Of a stretch of DNA of 64,000 bases, positions 45,993 through 55,157 are shown piece by piece. Below the pieces are notes generated by a model that was given only the letters and a program-made list of their open reading frames with translations, ran no database searches and had not been told where the DNA came from. Numbering within the stretch: position 1 is the stretch's first letter; each line of letters starts with the position of its first letter. Both the position numbers and the translations under genes were made by a program. Source of the DNA: Sphingomonas nostoxanthinifaciens (lineage in GTDB: Bacteria; Pseudomonadota; Alphaproteobacteria; Sphingomonadales; Sphingomonadaceae); assembly GCF_019930585.1 (NCBI RefSeq), contig NZ_CP082839.1, forward strand, positions 2,228,001-2,292,000. Direction: 5' to 3'.

Positions 45993-47176
45993 CCCATGAA
46001 CCCGTTGAGATGCTCGAAGCGCGCGGGCGCGATGATCGCCAGTTCCTCGTCGGCCTCGGCGCGGTCCCACTCCAGCATCTGCCGCGCCGCCAGCCGCGCG
46101 AAGGTCGGGCCGAGCGTGAAAGCCGAGCCGCCGGCCGCGACGAACAGGCCGGGCATGCGCTGCATCTCGCCCACGATCGGCAACTGGTCTGCCGAAATGG
46201 CGGTGACGCCGGTCCAGCTCCGCAGCAGGTTCATGTCGGCGATCGCGGGCACGGTGGCGATGGCGGCGCGGAAATTGCCGTCGCGCGAAGCCGGCAGCGG
46301 ATCGGGCCGCAACCCCGGATCGAACGCGCCGTCCGCCCCCAGCCGCAACCGCGACGGCCAGCCGCCGCCGATCAGGATGTTGCCGGCATGCGTTTGCTTC
46401 AGCGACAGCCGCCGCCCGACATGCTGCACCAGGTGCGGCACGATCGGCGCGACCCGCTCGGTCGCGTTCATCGTCAGCCCCACCGGGAATAAAGGCAGGT
46501 GCAGATTGGCGAGCGCGGCGATGCGCGGGCTCCACGCTCCGGCGGCGATCATGATCCGATCGGCGATCACCGTCTCGCCCGACAGCTCCACCTCAAAGCG
46601 CTGGCGCTTGCGGATCGCCTGCACCGGCGCGTCATAGGCCACCTCCGCGCCCAGCATGCGCGCGGCGCGCAGGAAAGCGGGCGTCACCGCGCGCGGATCG
46701 GCATGGCCCTCGTCGGGCAGGAAAGCGGCGGCGATGATATCCGGGCTCAGATAAGGCGCGATCCGCCGGGCCTCGTCGCCGTCGATCAATCGGGTGCGCA
46801 GGCCCGCTTCCTGCTCGCGCACCACCTTGGTTTCGAGCAGCGCGAGTTCCTCGGGCAATTCCGCAACCATCAGGCCGCCCTCGCGCCGGACGTGGAGATC
46901 GGCGTCGAGCGCCATCTCCAGTCCATCCCAATCGTCGATGGCGAGGCGGCTGAGTGCCGTGATCCGCGATGCGTCCTCGGCCAGCCGCTCGCCATTCTCG
47001 AGGAAGCGGCGCTCGATCTGGAAGTGGAGCGAACCGGCATTCTGGCCCGACGCGCCCGCATTGGCGTGGGCGGCGTCGGCCACCAGCACAGTCGCACCGG
47101 CGCGCGCGCAATGCCAGGCGGTTGCGGCGCCGACGAGCCCGGCACCGATCACCAGCACGTCGACGCGGATGCTCAT
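45989..47176 (-). CDS. D-amino-acid-oxidase-family FAD oxidoreductase, HcnC-like catalytic subunit
   Basis: A 395-residue DAO-fold protein with the N-terminal dinucleotide motif VLVIGAGLVGAATAWHCARAG, the NAGSLHFQ segment after the FAD-binding strand, and the C-terminal GLFVAAGGSAFTLGP. In the three-part enzymes this subunit oxidises a C-N bond of an amino or imino acid. It overlaps both neighbours by ATGA. Together with the coupled symporter gene it points to uptake and oxidation of an amino-acid-like compound. Confidence 0.87.
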   Translation of the reverse strand: MSIRVDVLVIGAGLVGAATAWHCARAGATVLVADAAHANAGASGQNAGSLHFQIERRFLENGERLAEDASRITALSRLAIDDWDGLEMALDADLHVRREGGLMVAELPEELALLETKVVREQEAGLRTRLIDGDEARRIAPYLSPDIIAAAFLPDEGHADPRAVTPAFLRAARMLGAEVAYDAPVQAIRKRQRFEVELSGETVIADRIMIAAGAWSPRIAALANLHLPLFPVGLTMNATERVAPIVPHLVQHVGRRLSLKQTHAGNILIGGGWPSRLRLGADGAFDPGLRPDPLPASRDGNFRAAIATVPAIADMNLLRSWTGVTAISADQLPIVGEMQRMPGLFVAAGGSAFTLGPTFARLAARQMLEWDRAEADEELAIIAPARFEHLNGFMG

Positions 47177-48621
47177 GCCCCTGCCGGCTGGCCCGCCGCG
47201 CGCGGGGCTGCAAGGCCGACGAGCAACACGGTGGCGAGGTTGAGCGCGAGCGCGATCAACCCCGGCTCCCACTCGGGCAACAATATTTTCCACAAGGCCT
47301 GCGCCGCCGGCAGCAGCAGCGCGCAATAGCCGACGGCGAGCCCCGCCAGCACGCCCGATGCGCGCGCACGCTGCGGCCAGATCAGCGCCAGCACCGCCCC
47401 CGGCGCGAGCATCCCGATCGAGGCATAGGCCGACAGGCCGACCTTCACGATCGACTGGCTCGCGCCGAGCGTCAGATAGACGGCGATCGCAGCGAAGCCG
47501 ATCATCGACAGGCGCGAGATGCGCAGATCGTCGCCATGCCGCCCGGTAAGCGGCGCGACGATGTTGCGCGCGAAGATCGTGCCCGAGGTCATCAGCAGCA
47601 CCGACCCCGGCACGAGTGCGAGCAGGCAGGCGGTGCCCGCCATCAGCCCGACCAGCCATGCAGGATAACGCTGCGCGACGAAGGTCAGCAATGCGGCATT
47701 GGGGTCGCCGGCCGGCGGTTGCACGCCCGCCACCAGCACCGCGAAACCGAGCAGGATGATGAAGAAATAAGAGAGCGAATAGAGCGGCTGCCAGATCGCA
47801 TTCTGCCGCAGCGCGCGCGGGCCGGATGCGGCGTAGCTCAGCTGGAACATGTGCGGGAAGAACCACGTGCTCGCCGCCACGTTGAGCGCCGAGGTGATGA
47901 ACCACGTGGTCGACAGCCCCGCCGCCGGCTGCGCACCGGGAAATGCGCCGATGCCCGGCCGCAGCGCCTCTGCCCGCGCGAACACGTCGAACAACGATGT
48001 CGCGCCCATCCGCCCGGCGACGGTCAGGCTGAGTGCCACCACCAGCAGGATCATCAGCACGTCCTTCACCCCCGCCGCGAACGCCGCCGAGCGTAGCCCG
48101 GCGAGGAACACAAACGCCAGCATCAGCACGGCGGCGAGGATCACGCTCAGCGTCTTGCCCGCCCCCGCCCCGACGGTCAGCTGGAGGACAAGGCTCAACG
48201 CGGTCAGTTGCACCTCGACATAGACGATCGTCGCGAACAGCCCGGCGATGGCGACCACCACGCCCAGCCACGGCGCATAGTAGCGCGTCGCGAAGAAATC
48301 CGCCTGCGTGACGAGCCCGTCGCGCCGCCCCGCCGCCCACACGCGCGGCATCAGCCAGTAAGCGACCGCAGACGCGAGCGAGACCGAGGTGAACGACAGA
48401 TAGGCCGGCGCGCCATAAGCCCAGGCGAAGCCGGAGATGCCGAGCACGGCGAAGGTCGTGTAGATTTCGCCCGCATTGACGAACCAGAAGATCAACAGGC
48501 CCAGTCGCCGCCCGCCGATCGCCCACTCCTCGACCGACTGCGCGCGCGCCTGCCGGCGGCCATAAATGATCGCGCCCGCCATCGTGGCGAGCAGCACAAG
48601 CCCGGCGACGAACACGATCAT
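47173..48621 (-). CDS. sodium:solute symporter (SSS) family transporter
   Basis: A 482-residue inner-membrane protein with about 13 helices. Family stretches are the first-helix region, RRLGLLIFWFVNAGEIY, LRSAAFAAGVKDVLMI and LVPGSVLLMTSGTIFARN. It would import a carboxylate or amino-acid-like solute with Na+. Its start overlaps the DUF3311 stop and its stop overlaps the DAO-like gene, so import and oxidation are translationally coupled. The solute is unknown. Confidence 0.9.
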   Translation of the reverse strand: MIVFVAGLVLLATMAGAIIYGRRQARAQSVEEWAIGGRRLGLLIFWFVNAGEIYTTFAVLGISGFAWAYGAPAYLSFTSVSLASAVAYWLMPRVWAAGRRDGLVTQADFFATRYYAPWLGVVVAIAGLFATIVYVEVQLTALSLVLQLTVGAGAGKTLSVILAAVLMLAFVFLAGLRSAAFAAGVKDVLMILLVVALSLTVAGRMGATSLFDVFARAEALRPGIGAFPGAQPAAGLSTTWFITSALNVAASTWFFPHMFQLSYAASGPRALRQNAIWQPLYSLSYFFIILLGFAVLVAGVQPPAGDPNAALLTFVAQRYPAWLVGLMAGTACLLALVPGSVLLMTSGTIFARNIVAPLTGRHGDDLRISRLSMIGFAAIAVYLTLGASQSIVKVGLSAYASIGMLAPGAVLALIWPQRARASGVLAGLAVGYCALLLPAAQALWKILLPEWEPGLIALALNLATVLLVGLAAPRAAGQPAGA

Positions 48622-48842
48622 GCCGCGTCATCCGCGTCGATGCCCGCCGCTTCGTCGCGCCCGAACACCCACGCGATCGCGGCCGAAGCGACGAGCACGC
48701 CCGCCATCTGCCACACCATCTGGAACGGCAGCCCCAACGGGCGCCAGGTCACGCCGTTGGCGACCGGGGCGAGCGCGAGCTGCCAGACGAACGGCAGCAG
48801 CAGGACGAGACGATGTCGGCGGGCGGGCCGCGCCTCCGCCAT
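48618..48842 (-). CDS. DUF3311-type small membrane subunit of the symporter
   Basis: A 74-residue protein with two hydrophobic helices (about 12-32 and 42-62) and the LPFVWQLALAPVANG stretch. Small DUF3311-like proteins are regularly encoded directly before SSS-family symporters and are thought to be accessory subunits. It shares single- and four-base overlaps with its neighbours (TGATG with DUF885, ATGA with the symporter). It is too short to place by sequence alone; the context decides. Confidence 0.75.
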   Translation of the reverse strand: MAEARPARRHRLVLLLPFVWQLALAPVANGVTWRPLGLPFQMVWQMAGVLVASAAIAWVFGRDEAAGIDADDAA

Positions 48843-50650
48843 CAGAAGCCCGAATATGCCGGGCCGCCGCCCGCCTTGATCCAGCCGTCGATCTTCGCCT
48901 CCAGCACCTGCAGCGGCAGCGCGCCGGTGCCGAGCACCTGATCGTGATAGTCGCGTATGTCGAACCGGCCGCCCAGCGCCGTGGTGGCGCGCTCGCGCAG
49001 CGCGCGCAGCTTCAGTTCGCCCATCTTGTAGGCGCAGGCCTGCCCCGGCGCGGCGATGTAACGGTCGATCTCCACCGCCACATCGTGCGGCGCCATCGAG
49101 GTGTTGGCGAGCATATAATCGATCGCGCGCTGCCGATCCCAGCGTTGCGCGTGGATGCCGGTGTCGACCACCAGCCGCACCGCGCGCAGCATCTCCATGT
49201 CGAGATGGCCGAACCACTGATACGGATCGCCGAACATGCCCAGTTCGCGGCCGAGCGATTCCGAATAGAGCCCCCACCCCTCGGTATAAGCGGTGAAGTT
49301 CTCGCCCTGGCGCAGGCGCAGATAATCGGGCAGCTTCATATTCTCGCGCACCAGATTGATCTGGAAGTGGTGGCCCGGAATGCCCTCGTGCAGCGTCAGC
49401 GTCTCCAGCGTCGGGATCGGCCGCGTGCCCAACATCGCCATGTTGAAATAGAGGACGCCCGGCGTCACGCCATCGGGCGGCCCCGGCCGGTAATAGCCGG
49501 TGCCGCGCTGGCCGCCCAGGGTCGGCAGCGGCTGGACGCTGAACGGCGCCTTGGGGCGGTGCGCGAACAGCTTGGGGATCGACAGCCAGATCTTCGCCTC
49601 GATCGCCTTGAAGCGGCCGAGCAATTCCTCCGGCGTCTTGCAGTAGAAGCGCGGATCGGTGCGGATATAGTCGAAGAAAGCGTGGAGATCGCCGGCGAAG
49701 CCGGTCGCGGCCTTGGCCCGCTCCATCTCGCCGAGGATGCGCGCGACCTCCGACAGGCCGAGCTGGTGGATCGCGTCGGCGGGCGTGGTGGTGGTCGTAT
49801 GGCGCTGAAGCTCGGCGGCGTAGAGCAACGCGCCGTCCTTCATCGCCCAGCGGCCCGGCGCCTCGGTCGCGCGCGGGGCGTAGGTGTCGTTGAGGAAGCT
49901 GCGCCAGCGGGCATAGCCGGGCAGCACCTTGCCGGTGATCGCCGCGCGATAGGCCGCCGTCAGCCGGGCGCGTTCGGCGGCCGGCATGTCCGTCGGTAGC
50001 TTCGTCACCGCCGCATAGAACGGGCTCTGCTCGACCGGCTGGGCGAGCACGGCGTCGACCTCGGCTAGCACCGCCTTCACCACCACCCGGTTCTGCACCT
50101 GGCCGCGCGCCAGCCCCTCGCGCAACCGCACGATCGTCTCGTCGAGATAGCCGGCGAAACCGTCGAGGCGTTGCAGCCCCGCCTCGTAATCGGCATTCGT
50201 CTTGAACGGCGCGGTGGCGGCGACGAAGTCCGGAAACTCGACCTGCAGCCCGAACGACGGATCGAGCGGCGCGCGGCGCGCCACATCGAAAGCGCCGCTG
50301 CTGACAAATTCTTGCGAGCGTTTGGTCTGATAGCCGAACACGTCGAAGGCGATGCGGTCGCCGACATCGAGCCGCGTCCGATCGATCCCCTTCAGCGCCG
50401 CTGCGTCGGCCGCGCGCTCAGCGCCCAGCGCGCGGGCGTAGTCGTCGGCAAGCGGATCGACGAACGCCGGCGCGCGGCGCGTGGCCGAGAGCGGCGCGCG
50501 GGCTTCCTCGGCCTTCGATGCACGATCGAGCAAGGCGTGCAGCCGGCCCGCATCGTCGTTTACCGCCGCAAATGCCGGCCGCGCGACCAATGCCGCGCCC
50601 GCCAAAGCCACTGCCTGCCGCCGTGTGACGCCCGTGCCTTGTTCCATCAT
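48842..50650 (-). CDS. Tat-exported DUF885-family protein (second copy)
   Basis: A 602-residue DUF885 protein with HEGIPGHHFQ and EGWGLYSE, matching the putative zinc site of the copy at 12163-13971, and the same modelled length. The N-terminus GVTRRQAVALAGAALVARPAFA is a Tat-type signal. Two adjacent ATGs (50650, 50647) follow GGGGA; the frame is open a further 52 codons upstream without support. It is the first gene of the operon with DUF3311, the symporter and the dehydrogenase complex, so it may release the compound that is then imported. It is divergent from an amidohydrolase gene. Confidence 0.86.
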   Translation of the reverse strand: MMEQGTGVTRRQAVALAGAALVARPAFAAVNDDAGRLHALLDRASKAEEARAPLSATRRAPAFVDPLADDYARALGAERAADAAALKGIDRTRLDVGDRIAFDVFGYQTKRSQEFVSSGAFDVARRAPLDPSFGLQVEFPDFVAATAPFKTNADYEAGLQRLDGFAGYLDETIVRLREGLARGQVQNRVVVKAVLAEVDAVLAQPVEQSPFYAAVTKLPTDMPAAERARLTAAYRAAITGKVLPGYARWRSFLNDTYAPRATEAPGRWAMKDGALLYAAELQRHTTTTTPADAIHQLGLSEVARILGEMERAKAATGFAGDLHAFFDYIRTDPRFYCKTPEELLGRFKAIEAKIWLSIPKLFAHRPKAPFSVQPLPTLGGQRGTGYYRPGPPDGVTPGVLYFNMAMLGTRPIPTLETLTLHEGIPGHHFQINLVRENMKLPDYLRLRQGENFTAYTEGWGLYSESLGRELGMFGDPYQWFGHLDMEMLRAVRLVVDTGIHAQRWDRQRAIDYMLANTSMAPHDVAVEIDRYIAAPGQACAYKMGELKLRALRERATTALGGRFDIRDYHDQVLGTGALPLQVLEAKIDGWIKAGGGPAYSGF

Positions 50651-50811
50651 GTCCCCGATGCCTGCCCTTTCCGGCAGCATGACGCGGCCACCGGCTATTT
50701 CAACGGCATTGCAGCATATCGCACGCATCCGATCCACATGCGCAAACCCCGCTGATTTCCGCCGTTTAACCGCGCTCTGCGCCCCGCCTGCGCCCGACTG
50801 TTTCAATTATC

Positions 50812-50826
50812 TTGCATTCAGCGCAA
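50812..50826. promoter_or_regulatory. candidate LysR-type box in the DUF885/amidohydrolase divergent promoter
   Basis: TTGCATTCAGCGCAA is an imperfect 5-5-5 inverted repeat (TTGCA and CGCAA, four of five pairs) containing the T-N11-A core. A perfect version of the same pattern lies next to the LysR gene at 56103-56117. The two arms agree between the sites except for one base. Confidence 0.4.
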
Positions 50827-50914
50827 CAAACGCGGCCCATCTCATGCATTGTGTGATCGAAACGTTCCGGCAGTCTCTGCGCAACGGGAATGTCACAAAA
50901 AAGGGGTCGCACAA

Positions 50915-52207
50915 ATGGGGCTTTTTGCTCGGCTCATCCTCGCGAGCAGCGCGCTCGCCTTTCCCGTGGCGGTCGCCGCGCAGCCTGCACCGCCGTCGAT
51001 TGTCGCATTGGTCGGCGGCACGGTGGTCGATGTCGATACCGGACGCGAGACGCCGAACGCGACCGTGCTGGTGCAGGACGGCAAGATCGCCGCCGTCGGC
51101 CCCGGCAGCAGCGTCGCCGTCCCGGCGGGTGCCCAGACCGTATCGGTGCGCGGCAAGTGGCTGGTCCCCGGCCTGATGAATACGCACGTCCATCTGGGTC
51201 TCAAGCTGCCTGGCGCGGCCGGCGCGGCGCTCGCCGAAGAGACCGACCCTGAAGAGGTGCTGCGCATGGCGGACAATGCCCGCCGCTCGCTTCTCTCGGG
51301 TGTCACCACGGTGCGGCTGGTCGGCGAGGATCATGGCAACGACTTCGTGTTGCGCCGCGCGATCGACAGCGGCGAGGTGATCGGGCCGCGCATCAAGGCA
51401 TCGGGCGAGGTGATCGTACCGACCGGCGGCCATGGATCGTGGGAGGCGGACGGCCCCTATGCGCTCGCCAAGGCGGTACGCGAACAGATCAAGCGCGGCG
51501 CCGACTGGATCAAGATCGCCATTTCCGGCGGCATCGCCGACACGCATGGCAGCATCTCTGCCGCGCCGATGACCGACGAGGAGATGTCGGTCCTGATCGA
51601 GGTGGCGCACCGCAACGGCATTCCGGTGACGGCGCATAACGGCTCGAACGAGGCGGCCGCGCAGGCGCTCAAGTTCGGCATCAACTGCTTCGAGCATGGC
51701 TATCACCTCAACGAAGCGACGTTGAAGGAGATGAAGGCCAAGGGCGTGTGGCTGGTGCCGACGATGGTCGTCAGCCAGCCCGGTGCGCGCGAATTCTACA
51801 AGAAGATCGGCTCGCCCGATTGGTACCTCGCCCGCGTCGACAGCACCGGCAAGGATCACTGGGCGATGCTGCAGAATGCGATCCGGATCGGCGTGAAGAT
51901 CGCGCTCGGCACCGATCAGATGCCGTATGAGCCGAACGGCGGCACCACCGCCACCGTCGCCGAGGCCGAACTCTATCAGAAAGCCGGCATGACCCCGCTG
52001 CAGGCGCTGCAAGCGGCGACGATCCGCTCCGCCGAGCTGCTCAAGATGGAGGATCAGACCGGGCGCCTCCAGCCCGGCAAGTTCGCCGACATCGTCGCCG
52101 TCGGCGCCGATCCGGTGAAGGATATTTCGGCACTGCGGACGATCAGCCTGGTGATGAAGGCCGGTCGGGTGGTGCGCGACGACGATACCGGCCGGCTGGC
52201 CGAATGA
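50915..52207 (+). CDS. secreted amidohydrolase, imidazolonepropionase-like (Xaa-Arg/Lys dipeptidase type)
   Basis: A 430-residue protein with a signal peptide (about 1-22) and an intact amidohydrolase metal site: HxH in NTHVHL, the bridging Lys in DWIKIAISGG, His in VTAHNGSNE, His in FEHGYHLNE, and Asp in GTDQMP. Characterised relatives in Caulobacter and environmental samples cleave N-acyl or Xaa-Arg/Lys dipeptides in the periplasm. The start at 50915 has AGGGG eight to nine bases upstream. It is divergent from the DUF885 operon and followed by an NTF2-like gene and a TonB-dependent receptor on the same strand. Confidence 0.88.
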   Translation: MGLFARLILASSALAFPVAVAAQPAPPSIVALVGGTVVDVDTGRETPNATVLVQDGKIAAVGPGSSVAVPAGAQTVSVRGKWLVPGLMNTHVHLGLKLPGAAGAALAEETDPEEVLRMADNARRSLLSGVTTVRLVGEDHGNDFVLRRAIDSGEVIGPRIKASGEVIVPTGGHGSWEADGPYALAKAVREQIKRGADWIKIAISGGIADTHGSISAAPMTDEEMSVLIEVAHRNGIPVTAHNGSNEAAAQALKFGINCFEHGYHLNEATLKEMKAKGVWLVPTMVVSQPGAREFYKKIGSPDWYLARVDSTGKDHWAMLQNAIRIGVKIALGTDQMPYEPNGGTTATVAEAELYQKAGMTPLQALQAATIRSAELLKMEDQTGRLQPGKFADIVAVGADPVKDISALRTISLVMKAGRVVRDDDTGRLAE

Positions 52208-52278
52208 GGCGGCCGACGCGGTCTCCGCAGGCGGAGATGCTTTAGACCTATAGGATTTCCACGACGCGAGGAGTTGGC

Positions 52279-52755
52279 ATGAGGCGTTTTCTCACCGCTG
52301 CGGCCACGGCCGCTTTGCTTGCCCTGCCCGCCACCGCGGCAGTGCCGACGACAGACGCGCTGTCGCGCATGTTCCAATGGTGGGACGGCGCATTCAAGCG
52401 GCCGGACGGCTTCACCCCCGCCGGCTTCGCGCAATTCTTCACGCCCGACGCGACGCTGACGCTGGAGGGCAAGACCGTGATCCACGGCATTCCCGAATGG
52501 ATCGCGCATTTCCGCAAGATCCAGGCGAGCGGCCGCGAGGTCGAGATCGTCGTGCCGTTCAAGGACGTCTTTCAGGCGGGCGACCGCATCTACACCTACC
52601 ACATCATCCGCTCGCGCGGCGGCGGGAAGGTCTCGTGCGTGATCGCCGCAGGCGACGCGGTGCTGAAGGGCGGCAAGATCGCCGCGATCACGCTCGTCCG
52701 CACCCCGCTCGACGAAGCCACGGCCGCGGCCGAGCCGACCTGCTGGAAACAATGA
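52279..52755 (+). CDS. exported SnoaL/NTF2-like protein (paralogue of 42849-43331)
   Basis: A 158-residue protein with a signal peptide (MRRFLTAAATAALLALPATAA) and an NTF2-like domain. The core LSRMFQWWDGAFKRPDGF repeats that of the protein at 42849-43331. GGAG lies six bases before the ATG. Upstream, TTTAGACCTATAGGATTT (52241-52258) shares 13 of 18 bases with the putative operator in the aromatic cluster, perhaps by chance. It sits between an amidohydrolase and a TonB-dependent receptor, probably in one transcription unit. Confidence 0.75.
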   Translation: MRRFLTAAATAALLALPATAAVPTTDALSRMFQWWDGAFKRPDGFTPAGFAQFFTPDATLTLEGKTVIHGIPEWIAHFRKIQASGREVEIVVPFKDVFQAGDRIYTYHIIRSRGGGKVSCVIAAGDAVLKGGKIAAITLVRTPLDEATAAAEPTCWKQ

Positions 52756-52822
52756 ACTGACGCGCTTGGCTGCGCGCACACGAACGACGTGGCGCGGGCC
52801 GTAACCATGAAGGGGACATGAC

Positions 52823-55114
52823 ATGGCACGTTTCGACACGATCACGTACCTGCTCCGGGCATCGGCAGCCGTCGCCGCACTGACCGCCGGGGCTGCACAC
52901 GCGCAGACTGCGGCGACGAACGCCGGGCCGGCCGACCAGACCGCGAGCGCCACCGCCGCCGGCAGCGGCGGCGACATCATCGTCACGGCGCAACGCCGCC
53001 AGGAATCGATCCAGAGCGTACCGATCGCGATCACCGCGGTCACCAGCCAGACGCTGAAGGATCAGAATATCCGCAGCGTTCAGGACTATTTCTCGCTGAC
53101 GCCCAACGTCAGCTTCCAGTCGAACGGCTCGCGCGACCGCAAGGATCTGGTGCTGCGCGGCATTTCCAACCAGCTCAACCCCTATGCCGACGTGCGGCAG
53201 GCATCCTATGCCTTCTACATCGACGAGTTCAACGTCGCCGCCGGCACCAGCAATCCGCAGATCGTCGATCTCGACCGGATCGAGATCCTGCGCGGGCCGC
53301 AGGGCACCTATTTCGGCCGCAACTCGGTCGGCGGCGCGATCAACGTGATCACCAAGAAGCCGGTCGACCGGTTCGAAGGAGAGGTCGAGGGCAGCTACAG
53401 CAGCTTCGACACCAAGCGCGTGCAGGGCGTGCTCAACGTGCCGATCATCTCCGGCCTGCTCGCGCTGCGCGGCTCGGGCCAGTATGAGCAGTCGGACGGC
53501 TTCATCAAGAACATCAACCCGATCGGCGGCGGCAACAACACCAAATTCTACACCGGCCGGATCGAGGCACGACTGACGCCAGCGCCGAACTTCACCTGGG
53601 ATCTCACCTACAGCTATTCGAATGAGAAGGACGGCATGCGCGACGGCGTGCCGACCGGCTTCGTCACCGCCACCTGGGCGTCGGTCTACTACAAATCGAC
53701 CCCGGGCCTGATCGGCAATCCGGATGGCGTCGGCTTCTATCCGGGCAACGACGATCGCGTAAACTACAATCGGCCGCAGCAGGTCGGCAGCAAATATCAA
53801 TATGTCAGCACTCGCGCGGTGTGGGATCTGGGCCCGGTCTCGATCACCGGCGTCGGCGGCCACGTCACCTCGACCGTCTTCAACTATGGCGACGTCGACG
53901 GCGGCAGCCACGATTATTTCTACGAGAGCTTCTATCTCAAGCGGCGCTCGACCAGCGGCGAGCTGCGTGTCCAATCCAACGGCAGTCATTTCCTCGACTG
54001 GAGCGCCGGCGTGTCGGGCGGCCGCGATACCGGCGGCACGCTGCAAAGCACGTTCGACGGGTCGGAAAGCCCGCTCTGCCCCGCGGCGACCGGCGGACAT
54101 TGCCAAGGGCTGGAGGCGACCGGCCTCACCTCCAACAGCGCCACCAGCTATGTCGCCGGCTTCGGCCAGGCGACCGCCAACATCACCAGCAAACTCGCTT
54201 TCACCGCCGGCCTGCGTTATTCATGGGAGCGCAACAGCAACGTCTCGCAGACGCGATCCAACGCGCTCTTGACCGGCGTCAACGACCGCGCGGCGACCTT
54301 CCACGACTGGTCGCCCAAATTCACGCTGACCTACAAACCGCAATCTGACCTGATGTTCTATGCGACCATCTCCAAGGGCTTCAAGTCGGGCGGCACGCAG
54401 ACCAGCAACAATGTCAACCTCGCCAATTCATTTAAGCCCGAGACGCTCTGGAATTACGAGGCCGGCACCAAGTTCGAGCTGTTCGACAAGCGCCTCCGCA
54501 TCGATATCGCCGGCTTCTACATGGACTGGCGCGACGTTCAGGAGACGATCAAGTTCCAGTATATCAACCCCACCACCGGTCAGCTGCTCAGCGTCAGCGG
54601 CATCGCCAATGCGGCCAGCGCGCGCAGCTACGGCGCCGAGGCGAGCTTCGACTTCGCCGTCACGCACGAATTCAAGATCGGCGGCCAGATCGGCTACGAC
54701 AACGCCAAATATCGCAACTACACCAACGCGCTGGTCGATGGTGCGGTGCTCGATGCGAGCGGCAAACCGCTGGTCGGCGCGCCGAAATGGACGCTCGGAG
54801 CGCAGGGGCAATATACTTATCCGCTGTCGTCGACCGCCGACGTCTTCCTGCGCGCGGAGTGGAATTACCGCAGCAGCATGCTGTCGTCGCAATATGCTCT
54901 GCGTTATTACGTCTACCCGTTCATCTCGCCGAGCTATCACAACGTCAACCTGCGGCTCGGCACCGATATCGGGCCGGTGCGCGCGGTGGTGTACGTCCAG
55001 AACCTGTTCGACGCGCATTACTTCGCCAACGCCTATGAGAAGGCGTTCTACAGCGGCGTGCAGGTGGAGCCGTCCTATCGCACGGTCGGCGTCACGGTCG
55101 GCTACAAATTCTGA
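52823..55114 (+). CDS. TonB-dependent receptor without STN domain
   Basis: A 763-residue outer-membrane transporter. It has a signal peptide (about 1-28), the TonB box and plug (GDIIVTAQRRQESIQSVPIA at about 50-69, LRGISNQLNPYADV, then EILRGPQGTYFGRNSVGGAI), and a barrel ending VGVTVGYKF. There is no N-terminal signalling domain. The neighbouring amidohydrolase, LysR and lyase genes suggest an organic substrate rather than an iron chelate, but the ligand is not determinable. GGGGAC precedes the ATG. Confidence 0.93.
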   Translation: MARFDTITYLLRASAAVAALTAGAAHAQTAATNAGPADQTASATAAGSGGDIIVTAQRRQESIQSVPIAITAVTSQTLKDQNIRSVQDYFSLTPNVSFQSNGSRDRKDLVLRGISNQLNPYADVRQASYAFYIDEFNVAAGTSNPQIVDLDRIEILRGPQGTYFGRNSVGGAINVITKKPVDRFEGEVEGSYSSFDTKRVQGVLNVPIISGLLALRGSGQYEQSDGFIKNINPIGGGNNTKFYTGRIEARLTPAPNFTWDLTYSYSNEKDGMRDGVPTGFVTATWASVYYKSTPGLIGNPDGVGFYPGNDDRVNYNRPQQVGSKYQYVSTRAVWDLGPVSITGVGGHVTSTVFNYGDVDGGSHDYFYESFYLKRRSTSGELRVQSNGSHFLDWSAGVSGGRDTGGTLQSTFDGSESPLCPAATGGHCQGLEATGLTSNSATSYVAGFGQATANITSKLAFTAGLRYSWERNSNVSQTRSNALLTGVNDRAATFHDWSPKFTLTYKPQSDLMFYATISKGFKSGGTQTSNNVNLANSFKPETLWNYEAGTKFELFDKRLRIDIAGFYMDWRDVQETIKFQYINPTTGQLLSVSGIANAASARSYGAEASFDFAVTHEFKIGGQIGYDNAKYRNYTNALVDGAVLDASGKPLVGAPKWTLGAQGQYTYPLSSTADVFLRAEWNYRSSMLSSQYALRYYVYPFISPSYHNVNLRLGTDIGPVRAVVYVQNLFDAHYFANAYEKAFYSGVQVEPSYRTVGVTVGYKF

Positions 55115-55122
55115 GCAGGTAA

Positions 55123-55149
55123 CGGGGAGGACGCCCGGCGCCCTCCCCG
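55123..55149. terminator. 8-bp GC hairpin between the converging receptor and LysR genes
   Basis: CGGGGAGG (55123-55130) pairs with CCTCCCCG (55142-55149) across 11 bases, in the 43-base gap between the two 3' ends. There is no T-run; it probably works for both directions. Confidence 0.5.
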
Positions 55150-55157
55150 CGATCGCC

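Noticed and set aside
44300..47176. Hydrogen cyanide synthase (HcnABC)
   Set aside because: The three-subunit layout matches, but the same layout occurs in opine oxidases and D-hydroxyproline dehydrogenases. The coupled symporter and Rid gene suggest catabolism, so cyanide production is not claimed.
30720..48842. Classical indole-3-acetate degradation (iac or iad) locus
   Set aside because: No Rieske dioxygenase and no IacA-like acyl-CoA dehydrogenase homologue are present. Only isatin-, anthraniloyl-CoA- and gentisate-level steps are supported.
52241..52258. Third copy of the putative MarR operator
   Set aside because: Only 13 of 18 bases match and the right arm is changed, so it is mentioned but not called as a site.
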